The position numbers and the translations under genes were made by a program. From JAVBMO01 sp031552355 (lineage in GTDB: Bacteria > Bacteroidota > Bacteroidia > Bacteroidales > P3), in the NCBI GenBank assembly GCA_031552355.1, contig JAVBMO010000065.1:1-20215 (forward strand): 20,215 nucleotides of DNA, read 5' to 3'. The stretch's first letter is position 1. Each line of letters starts with the position of its first letter. The notes beneath the pieces are model-generated. The model was not told the origin of the DNA. It ran no database searches and saw only the letters and a list, made by a program, of their open reading frames with translations. Shown here piece after piece: positions 8,650 through 14,717 of this stretch.

Positions 8650-10272
8650 ATGATTAAGAGATGTTTAAGCGCATGTTGTTTGTTTTTTATTATTACAATT
8701 ACTACACTACAAAACGCTAAATGCCAGAACGACACTTTACAAAATAATAATACAGTCAGCCAAACAAATTTGGAATGGCGTTCAAATAGCTATTTAAGTG
8801 GCGACAAAGCGCTTCGCAAATTCGAAATCATTGGTTCCGATGAAAATTATTTATACGCCTATCATCCGGCTTCAGACGAAATAGGTTCTGAAGAACCTTT
8901 GAAAACAGAATCCATGTATCGTTACAATTTGCAAACCGGCGAATATAACGAATTGAAGTTTGAACTTGGATTTTGGCGTGGCAGAAATATTGAATTTGTG
9001 GCCATGCACAATAAAAAAGTCTATGTGTTTTCGTCTTTCAAAGATGTATTGAAAAGAAAATTTATTTTGTATGCACAAACCGTTAATCTGGAAAATTTTA
9101 CCTTAAACAGCGAACTTAATCCTGTTTTGGAAATAGCTTACAATGGTGACGGTGGCCGAAACAAAATTGCAAAATTTGAATGCAAATCTTCTCCCGATGC
9201 TTCAAAATTGCTTCTTTCTTATCAATTGATTGATAATGATAAAACGGTTCGCCGCTATGGTTTTGCCGTTTTGGACAACAATGCAAAATTAGTTTGGCAA
9301 CAATCGAATGTTCGCCCTGCAAATACAACATGGAAATGGCTTATTTTGAAAGAATATGCTGTGGACAATGCAGGAAATGTTTATTTGTTGGGCAATCTGT
9401 ACGAAAAAGAAAGATATGCCAATAAAGAAGGTTATGCAAACAAAACCATTGTAATGGCTTTTTCACAACAAAGCCAAGTTGAAACCATTGCTGTAAATTT
9501 ATCGGAAGGCTACTATGCCCAAACGGCCAATATCGATATCAATAATAATTCGGAATTGGTTTGTGCCGGAATTTATTCTCAAAACAAAATGACTTCTGCT
9601 TTGGGCATTTTTTCGTTGGTTTGCAATCCCTTCAAAAACAAAGTAAATGACCAAAAAGCAATTGAAACGCCTTTTAGCGATGAATTATTGATCAAAGGCC
9701 TTACCGAAAAAGCCGGCAAAAAACTTTTGGAAAGAAAAGAAAAAAGGAAAGATTTTGAAGAATGGAGCTATAGAGCAGAAGATTTGACTTTTAAAACCGA
9801 CGGTTCTTTCCAAATGATTGTAGAAAAAACAAATAAGGAAACCAAGGTAATACGCGAAACCAACGACTATCCTGTAACCAAAACGAAATACACTTATGGC
9901 GATATTTTGGTAACTGATTTTGCAAAAGACGGCTCTGCAAATTGGAGTCAAAAAATAGTGAAATCTCAAAAATTGAATGCCAAAAACTTCAAAGCCGGTT
10001 CCTACGGATTTATCTATGACAAGAATGAAAATGTACATTTCTTCTATAATTTGATGGGGAAAAGCGGAAAAGATGTCAATGATTCTCATTTTATGGTAAC
10101 TACTTTCGATAAAAACGGAAAAGAAACCACGAAAGATTTGCACGATTCCGACCAAAACGATGTGGTCATTAATCCGAATGAATTATTAAAAAATATTAAA
10201 ACAGGCGAAATTTACCTTTTCGGTAAAAATGGTTCTAAAAAACCGTCTGTAAAGGTTTTGAACCTTCAGTAG
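8650..10272 (+). CDS. Uncharacterised secreted protein of about 540 residues
   Basis: I chose the ATG at 8650 (MIKRCLSACCLFFIITITTL); an in-frame TTG at 8638 would add four residues but TTG starts are rare here. The start is a signal peptide that ends near NAKCQN; the cysteine in KCQN lacks a good lipobox, so ordinary Sec cleavage is more likely than lipidation. The mature protein has repeated strand-rich segments that read like propeller blades or a log of values: NYLYAYHPASDE, NKKVYVFSSFKD, GNVYLLGNLYEKE, NENVHFFYNLMG and TGEIYLFGKNG. This suggests a beta-propeller-like periplasmic or surface protein (inference). No catalytic motif is recognisable. It is the last of the three tandem envelope genes and is followed by a region of stem-loops. 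Confidence 0.75.
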   Translation: MIKRCLSACCLFFIITITTLQNAKCQNDTLQNNNTVSQTNLEWRSNSYLSGDKALRKFEIIGSDENYLYAYHPASDEIGSEEPLKTESMYRYNLQTGEYNELKFELGFWRGRNIEFVAMHNKKVYVFSSFKDVLKRKFILYAQTVNLENFTLNSELNPVLEIAYNGDGGRNKIAKFECKSSPDASKLLLSYQLIDNDKTVRRYGFAVLDNNAKLVWQQSNVRPANTTWKWLILKEYAVDNAGNVYLLGNLYEKERYANKEGYANKTIVMAFSQQSQVETIAVNLSEGYYAQTANIDINNNSELVCAGIYSQNKMTSALGIFSLVCNPFKNKVNDQKAIETPFSDELLIKGLTEKAGKKLLERKEKRKDFEEWSYRAEDLTFKTDGSFQMIVEKTNKETKVIRETNDYPVTKTKYTYGDILVTDFAKDGSANWSQKIVKSQKLNAKNFKAGSYGFIYDKNENVHFFYNLMGKSGKDVNDSHFMVTTFDKNGKETTKDLHDSDQNDVVINPNELLKNIKTGEIYLFGKNGSKKPSVKVLNLQ

Positions 10273-10291
10273 ATAACTGATTAGAAAATTA

Positions 10292-10309
10292 TTTGCCAAG
10301 TTTGGTAAA
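10292..10309. repeat. Small stem-loop after the secreted-protein gene
   Basis: TTTGCCA at 10292-10298 pairs with TGGTAAA at 10303-10309 (one G-T wobble) around a four-base loop. It is the first of three inverted repeats within 122 bases. Confidence 0.4.
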
Positions 10310-10312
10310 CCT

Positions 10313-10364
10313 CAAAGTTCGCAAAATTATCTGTTTTTTTATATTCAGATTTTTGCGAACTTTG
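10313..10364. terminator. Long stem-loop, possible terminator
   Basis: CAAAGTTCGCAAAA (10313-10326) is perfectly complementary to TTTTGCGAACTTTG (10351-10364). After a two-base bulge, five more pairs form (10329-10333 with 10346-10350), leaving a 12-base T-rich loop, about 19 base pairs in all. It lies 41 bases after the stop of the secreted-protein gene, where a terminator is expected. There is no T-run after the stem, so it may instead act as an RNA-stabilising hairpin or be a dispersed repeat; TTTGCG-rich intergenic pieces of this kind are familiar to me from other Bacteroidota (unverified). Confidence 0.5.
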
Positions 10365-10393
10365 CATTTAGAAACTATTTAAAAGGAAAAACG

Positions 10394-10413
10394 TGATTTG
10401 CGTGGTCAAATCA
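10394..10413. repeat. Third inverted repeat of the 10.3 kb gap
   Basis: TGATTTG (10394-10400) and CAAATCA (10407-10413) form a seven-base-pair stem with a six-base loop, between the long stem-loop and holA. Confidence 0.35.
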
Positions 10414-10457
10414 TCAGGAAATTTATAAAATTCTGAATGATTGATATGTATGTTATC

Positions 10458-10485
10458 ATTCTCAATTCTCCACTCTCAATTAATA
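10458..10485 (+). repeat. Heptameric repeat just before holA
   Basis: Four consecutive 7-base units with the pattern A-T/C-T-C-T-C-A, the last one degenerate (ATTAATA), end three bases before the holA ATG at 10489. The same 7-base spacing, with a different unit, recurs at 18395-18429. The repeat is also the reason a longer reading frame opens from a TTG at 10441; that extension is probably not translated. Confidence 0.5.
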
Positions 10486-10488
10486 AAG

Positions 10489-11496
10489 ATGTCGTTGGAT
10501 TACAAACAAATTATTACTGATCTTGAACAGAAAAAGTTCGCTCCGGTTTATTTTCTTACCGGTGAAGAACCTTATTATATCGATGTTATCGCCGACTATA
10601 TTGAGCAATATGTTTTGCCTGAAGACGAGAAAAGCTTGAACCAAACCATTTTGTATGGCCGCGACACCAATATGAAAGATGTGGTTTTGCGCGCCAAAAG
10701 TTTCCCCATGATGGCAGATTTGCAGGTAATTATTGTCAAAGAAGCACAAGAATTAGGCTCGTTGGACAGCCTCGAAAGCTATTTAGATAATCCGCTGACG
10801 TCCACTATTTTGGTTTTTTGTTACAAACATAAAAAATTAGACAAACGAACCAAAGTAGGGAAGGCCATTACGCAAAAAACGGTCTTTTTTGAGCGGGGAA
10901 AAATGTACGACAATCAGCTTCCCAGCTGGATTATGGGTTTTGTTGATGAAAAAAAACACAAAATCACGCCCTCGGCCGCCACTTTGGTTGCCGAATCTTT
11001 GGGAAACGATATTTCCAAAATTGCCAACGAATTTTCAAAATTGTTCATCAATATTCCTGAAGGCGGGCTGATAGACGAAAAAGTAATAGAGGAACATATC
11101 GGCATAAACAAAGATTTTAATATTTTTGAGCTGCAAAAAGCCATAGGAACCAAGAATGTTTTGAAGGCTAATCAAATCATCAATTACTTTGAAAAAAATC
11201 CCAAGGCGCACCCTTTGCAGATGAATCTTCCGATTCTATACAATTTCTTTGTGAAGGTAATGATTTATCACCAAGAGCCTAATAAATCAGACAAGGCAAC
11301 AGTATCGGCGCACATGGGCGTAAATGCGTTTTTCCTGAACGATTATGCTGTTGCGGCACAAAACTACTCTTTGCAAAAATTAGCTCAAATTATAGGCTTT
11401 CTGAAAGATTTGGACTTAAAGTCAAAAGGTTTGGGAAACTATTCCGTTTCAGACGGAGACCTAATGAAAGAATTTCTTTTTAAGGTTTTGCACTAA
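10489..11496 (+). CDS. holA: DNA polymerase III subunit delta
   Basis: HolA is the clamp-loader subunit that opens the sliding clamp at replication forks. I place the start at the ATG 10489 (MSLDYKQIITDLEQKKFAPV), giving 335 residues; a TTG at 10441 in the same frame would add 16 residues translated from a heptameric repeat and is unlikely. The N-terminal PVYFLTGEEPYYID is the typical family opening in place of a full Walker A loop. Next come RAKSFPMMADLQVIIVKEAQ (the strand-turn corresponding to the AAA+ domain) and STILVFCYKHKKLDKRTK. The C-terminal half is helical (collar domain), ending LKDLDLKSKGLGNYSVSDGDLMKEFLFKVLH, a strongly conserved delta-subunit ending. The last 17 bases overlap the convergent hydrolase gene. 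Confidence 0.92.
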   Translation: MSLDYKQIITDLEQKKFAPVYFLTGEEPYYIDVIADYIEQYVLPEDEKSLNQTILYGRDTNMKDVVLRAKSFPMMADLQVIIVKEAQELGSLDSLESYLDNPLTSTILVFCYKHKKLDKRTKVGKAITQKTVFFERGKMYDNQLPSWIMGFVDEKKHKITPSAATLVAESLGNDISKIANEFSKLFINIPEGGLIDEKVIEEHIGINKDFNIFELQKAIGTKNVLKANQIINYFEKNPKAHPLQMNLPILYNFFVKVMIYHQEPNKSDKATVSAHMGVNAFFLNDYAVAAQNYSLQKLAQIIGFLKDLDLKSKGLGNYSVSDGDLMKEFLFKVLH

Positions 11497-12121
11497 GCAC
11501 CGGCAAAATCTGTTCGAAATTCGCCGTATCGAAAAAGGGCTTAAAGCCTAAATCCGAGAAATTGCCCATTGAAGGATAAATATCAAAACCGTATTCATCC
11601 AAGAAAATATGCCAAATAAGTTCCGTGCAATAAAAATTTTCCGGCGTAGATAAATCAAATCCATTGTCAAAAGGGACTTTAAGGGAAGCATAGTGCTGTG
11701 CCTGTTTAGAAATTTTTGACAAAGGGCTCTCTTTATTTTGCTTGAAACGTACCACAACAATAGAGCCCGGCTGGCTTTCCTTACAAAATTTCCGAAAACT
11801 GCATTTTTGCACTCCGTCGAAATCGGCATAAGTGGCAGATAAACTATGAATGATTTCGATTTTATGTCCGGGCTTTTTACAAACCACCCCGATATGTGAT
11901 AAACAAGGATTTTCGTTCAGAAGTTCGGCAATGCTTTCGCTGATAATGCCATAACCCTTGCGCATAATCAAATCGCCATCCTGTAAAAGTTTTTGTTCGT
12001 TTTCCGGTAAAGTATAATAAGACGAATTTTGTTTGTCAGTACTGCGCTTTTCGTAAAAAAACAAAAAGGCAAGACTCGCCAAAACAAGAATACCAAAAAT
12101 AATCAAAATTCGCTTGAACAT
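11480..12121 (-). CDS. YiiX/YebB-like permuted papain-fold hydrolase
   Basis: A 213-residue protein with an N-terminal membrane anchor or uncleaved signal (about 4-23, ILIIFGILVLASLAFLFFY), so the domain should face the periplasm. The domain has the circularly permuted NlpC/P60-like order: DGDLIMRKGYGIISESIAELL first, then the catalytic His76 in LSHIGVV, a strand EIIHS, and late Cys165 in ENFYCTELIW with Glu167. This is the YiiX/YaeF-type group, thought to be amidases or peptidases acting on cell-wall or lipid amide bonds; the substrate is unknown. It is the last gene of the minus-strand run, 36 bases after trmD, and overlaps the end of holA by 17 bases in a tail-to-tail arrangement. Confidence 0.8.
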   Translation of the reverse strand: MFKRILIIFGILVLASLAFLFFYEKRSTDKQNSSYYTLPENEQKLLQDGDLIMRKGYGIISESIAELLNENPCLSHIGVVCKKPGHKIEIIHSLSATYADFDGVQKCSFRKFCKESQPGSIVVVRFKQNKESPLSKISKQAQHYASLKVPFDNGFDLSTPENFYCTELIWHIFLDEYGFDIYPSMGNFSDLGFKPFFDTANFEQILPVLSAKP

Positions 12122-12157
12122 TGAGATTCAAATAATTTTTATAAAAGGAAATTTAGC

Positions 12158-12835
12158 CTATTCTTCCGAAAGTTCAGGCCTTCTTTGCTGGGTGCGTTCC
12201 AGTGCTTGTTCGTATTGCCATTGTTGGATTAATTTTTCGTTGCCCGAAAGAAGTACTTCCGGAACTTTCCAACCGCGGAAATCTGCAGGGCGTGTATAGG
12301 CCGGTGGCGACACCAAATTGTTTTGAAAGGAATCTGTAAGGGCAGAAGTTTCGTTGTTCAAAACACCCGGAATTACACGGACAATGGCATCACAGATAAC
12401 CGATACAGCCAACTCTCCGCCCGAAAGCACATAATCGCCAATGGAAATTTCTTTGGTAATAAAATGTTCGCGGATACGCTCATCAATTCCTTTGTAATGT
12501 CCACAAAGGAACAGCAGGTTTTTCTTTAAAGAATATTGGTTTGCCAAAGGTTGTGTCAGCATTTCCCCGTCGGGGCTTGTGTAGATAACATCATCATAGT
12601 TTGTCTTTTTTTGCAAATCTTCAATGCAATTGGCAACAGGCTCAATGCAGATAAGCATTCCTGCATTTCCTCCATAAGGATAATCGTCAACACTTTTATA
12701 GCGGTTTGTGGAATAATCTCTTAAATTATGGATGCCAATTTCAACAAGGCCTTTGTTTTGCGCACGCTGCAAAATGGAACAGCCAAAAATGGATTCCATC
12801 ATCTCGGGAAACAATGTAATGATGTCGATTTTCAT
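12158..12835 (-). CDS. trmD: tRNA (guanine-N1-)-methyltransferase TrmD
   Basis: TrmD puts the m1G37 methyl group next to the anticodon of a set of tRNAs, using S-adenosylmethionine, and prevents +1 frameshifts. The 225-residue length is normal. Seen directly: the N-terminal MKIDIITLFPEMM, DDYPYGGNAGMLICIEPV (about 50-67), the deep-knot SAM-binding segments LCGHYKGIDERI (about 109-120) and EISIGDYVLSGGELA (about 128-142), and the C-terminal FRGWKVPEVLLSGNE motif with EQALERTQQRRPEL, which all mark the SPOUT methyltransferase. It follows kdsA after a three-base gap on the minus strand. The trmD neighbours rpsP and rimM of many bacteria are not here. Confidence 0.95.
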   Translation of the reverse strand: MKIDIITLFPEMMESIFGCSILQRAQNKGLVEIGIHNLRDYSTNRYKSVDDYPYGGNAGMLICIEPVANCIEDLQKKTNYDDVIYTSPDGEMLTQPLANQYSLKKNLLFLCGHYKGIDERIREHFITKEISIGDYVLSGGELAVSVICDAIVRVIPGVLNNETSALTDSFQNNLVSPPAYTRPADFRGWKVPEVLLSGNEKLIQQWQYEQALERTQQRRPELSEE

Positions 12836-12838
12836 TTT

Positions 12839-13660
12839 TTAAATGTTTGCCGTTACCACTTCACGGATTTTTACCAATGTTTTCAACATTTCTTCCACTT
12901 TTGCCAAGGGCAGCATGTTGGCTCCATCGGATTTGGCTTGAGCCGGATTAGGATGTGTTTCCATGAAAAGTCCGTCGCAACCGGCTGCAATAGAAGCTTT
13001 TGCCAAAGTAGAAATGAATTGGGGTTGTCCACCCGTGACTCCAGATCCTTGGTTAGGTTGTTGTAAGGAATGGGTAATATCCACAATCACAGGAACTTTA
13101 TTTTCCTGCATGATAGGAATTCCTCTGAAATCCACAACCAAATCCTGATACCCGAAAGTAGTTCCTCTTTCGGTAAGCAAAACCGAGTTATTGCCCGATT
13201 GGCGAACCTTTTCCACTGCATGGCTCATGGATTCCGGCGACAAAAACTGCCCCTTTTTAATATTCACCGCTTTCCCTGTTTTGGCTGCGGCAACGAGCAA
13301 TTCCGTTTGACGACATAAAAAAGCAGGAATTTGCAACATATCAACATATTGTGCAGCTAAAACAGCTTCTTCTTCGGTATGAATATCGGTTACAACCGGA
13401 ATATTGAATTTTTCGCTTACCTCTTTCAAAATCGACAAAGCCTCTTCGTTTCCAATACCTGTAAATGAATCCAAACGCGAACGATTGGCTTTTTTGTAAG
13501 AAGCCTTGAACACAAAAGGAATTTTCAGTTTTTGGGTAATTTCCAATAATGTTTCTGCAATTTCAAAAGGCATTTTTTTATTTTCAATCACGCAAGGGCC
13601 TGCCAGCAGGAAAAACGGATTCCCTTCAAATTTTTGTAATTTATCTATCTGAGGTAGCAT
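12839..13660 (-). CDS. kdsA: 3-deoxy-8-phosphooctulonate (KDO-8-phosphate) synthase
   Basis: KdsA condenses phosphoenolpyruvate with arabinose-5-phosphate to form KDO-8-P for the inner core of LPS. The 273-residue TIM barrel shows PFFLLAGPCVIEN (about 15-27), FKASYKKANRSR (about 52-63), VTDIHTEEEA, QFLSPESM, TERGTTFGY, the PNQGSGVTGGQPQF region and the closing METHPNPAQAKSDGANMLPL. The Cys23 in AGPC sits where metal-dependent (class II) KdsA has its metal-ligand cysteine, and where the E. coli-type enzyme has Asn, so this one is probably metal-dependent (inference from family knowledge). It lies between the small protein gene at 13690 and trmD, three bases before trmD, and pairs functionally with lpxK. 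Confidence 0.95.
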   Translation of the reverse strand: MLPQIDKLQKFEGNPFFLLAGPCVIENKKMPFEIAETLLEITQKLKIPFVFKASYKKANRSRLDSFTGIGNEEALSILKEVSEKFNIPVVTDIHTEEEAVLAAQYVDMLQIPAFLCRQTELLVAAAKTGKAVNIKKGQFLSPESMSHAVEKVRQSGNNSVLLTERGTTFGYQDLVVDFRGIPIMQENKVPVIVDITHSLQQPNQGSGVTGGQPQFISTLAKASIAAGCDGLFMETHPNPAQAKSDGANMLPLAKVEEMLKTLVKIREVVTANI

Positions 13661-13689
13661 ATTAATTTCTTTCTATTGAGTTTAGACGT

Positions 13690-13935
13690 TTATTTTCGTA
13701 GAATTTCGTCAAAAATATTCATTTGCACAGGGTCGAACAAATCCAATTGGTTTTCGGGCGTAAGGTCGGACATGTTTTCAAATTCTTTCTCCAAAGTTTC
13801 GCGCAAAATCTTTTTCAGTGCCGACAAAGGCTTTAAATCATTTTGCTTTGCATAAATAGCCAGCATTTTAGCATCTCTATCCGACAACTTAAACGCAAAA
13901 TGTGTTTTATAATTTATAGGATGTTTTCTCTTCAC
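13690..13935 (-). CDS. Small ribbon-helix-helix-like protein with two clamp-binding-like motifs
   Basis: An 81-residue protein. Residues 1-50 are basic and begin KRKHPINYKTHFAFKLSDRD, followed by two helices (DAKMLAIYAKQN and SALKKILRETLEKEF) in the size and order of a MetJ/Arc ribbon-helix-helix DNA-binding domain; this is inference from pattern, not a confirmed match. The acidic tail carries QLDLF at 63-67 and QMNIF at 71-75. The first matches the QL[SD]LF sliding-clamp-binding consensus exactly and the second a relaxed form of it. It is embedded in the minus-strand run, 10 bases after the nitroreductase stop and 29 bases before kdsA, so it is co-transcribed with unrelated core genes. Real coding is supported by its place in the tight gene run. 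Function unknown. Confidence 0.75.
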   Translation of the reverse strand: MKRKHPINYKTHFAFKLSDRDAKMLAIYAKQNDLKPLSALKKILRETLEKEFENMSDLTPENQLDLFDPVQMNIFDEILRK

Positions 13936-13945
13936 ACGCTACGGT

Positions 13946-14479
13946 TTAATATTTGTTTCGAGAAACAATTTGGTTGAAATCTTTTCGGATTTTGGTACGC
14001 TTTTCCGCATCTGAATAGCCAACGGTAATAATTAGCGGAACTCTGCGTGAAGAGGGGATTCCCAATATTTTGCGAAGCCTTTTCTCATCAAACCAGCCAA
14101 TCATACAGGTTGCCAAACCCAAATCCGCTGCCTGCAAACAAAACTGATTGGCCACAACGCCAATGTCAATAAGGGTATATTCTTTGTTTTTTAAAACAGA
14201 ACCTATTTTTGAAGTCAAATTTGGTTTTTCAAGTGTAATCACCACAATGACAGGTGCTTCAAAAGTAAATTTATTCATACCTAAACTTGCGGCGCTGTCG
14301 GCCACTTGTTGTTTCAGGGCAGGGTCGTCCACCACAATAAATTTCCAAGGTTGTGCATTACATGCCGAAGGCGCCATGCGGGCAGCTTCCAAACATTGTG
14401 TCAATAAACTTTCTTCTACTTTTTTGTCAGAATATTTCCGGTCGCTCTGACGTTGCAAAATCAATTCCTGAAAAGACAT
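13946..14479 (-). CDS. Nitroreductase-family flavoprotein
   Basis: A 177-residue protein of the small FMN-dependent nitroreductase superfamily. The start MSFQELILQRQSDRKYSDKK carries the RxSxRxY/F motif that binds the FMN phosphate. Next come the PSACNAQPWKFIVVDD signature (about 37-52), a middle helix IDIGVVANQFCLQAADLGLAT and the late LGIPSSRRVPLIITVGY segment, as in this family. Members reduce nitro compounds, quinones or flavins with NAD(P)H; the physiological substrate is not predictable. The last residues are basic (RTKIRKDFNQIV). It is the first gene of the five-gene minus-strand run and has a TAnnTTTG box 28 bases upstream of its ATG. Confidence 0.92.
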   Translation of the reverse strand: MSFQELILQRQSDRKYSDKKVEESLLTQCLEAARMAPSACNAQPWKFIVVDDPALKQQVADSAASLGMNKFTFEAPVIVVITLEKPNLTSKIGSVLKNKEYTLIDIGVVANQFCLQAADLGLATCMIGWFDEKRLRKILGIPSSRRVPLIITVGYSDAEKRTKIRKDFNQIVSRNKY

Positions 14480-14507
14480 TTCTTTTAATTTTTTAGCCTA
14501 TAAATAG

Positions 14508-14515
14508 CAAAGTTA
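14508..14515 (-). promoter_or_regulatory. -7 promoter box of the nitroreductase-kdsA-trmD run
   Basis: On the minus strand this reads TAACTTTG, an exact TAnnTTTG match, with its last base 28 bases before the nitroreductase ATG. No clear -33 TTG is seen. It would drive the whole five-gene run. Confidence 0.5.
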
Positions 14516-14681
14516 CATAGAAATATTTGAACAGAGGTTATTTCTTAAAATATAGCTGGCAGAAAAATTTTATTCCATTATGAAAGTTTTTAAAATTTCG
14601 GATACTAATATATATTCGTGGTTTTTCCTTTTTTATTTGAAAACATTTCGAAACAATAAAAGCGCTTATTTGTTAAAAACG

Positions 14682-14689
14682 TATTTTTG
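14682..14689 (+). promoter_or_regulatory. -7 promoter box of the outer-membrane receptor gene
   Basis: TATTTTTG fits TAnnTTTG and lies 28 bases before the ATG at 14718. Because it sits inside an upstream in-frame extension, it argues that translation starts at 14718. Confidence 0.45.
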
Positions 14690-14717
14690 CAAATTCTATT
14701 TGAATGAAATATTTATC

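Noticed and set aside
9685..10155. 156-codon open frame on the minus strand
   Set aside because: Antisense to the secreted-protein gene; its phenylalanine/isoleucine-rich product is what lysine-rich AT-biased coding gives on the other strand.
12728..13066. 112-codon open frame on the plus strand
   Set aside because: It crosses the trmD/kdsA boundary on the opposite strand and has no family features, while both genes are firmly identified.
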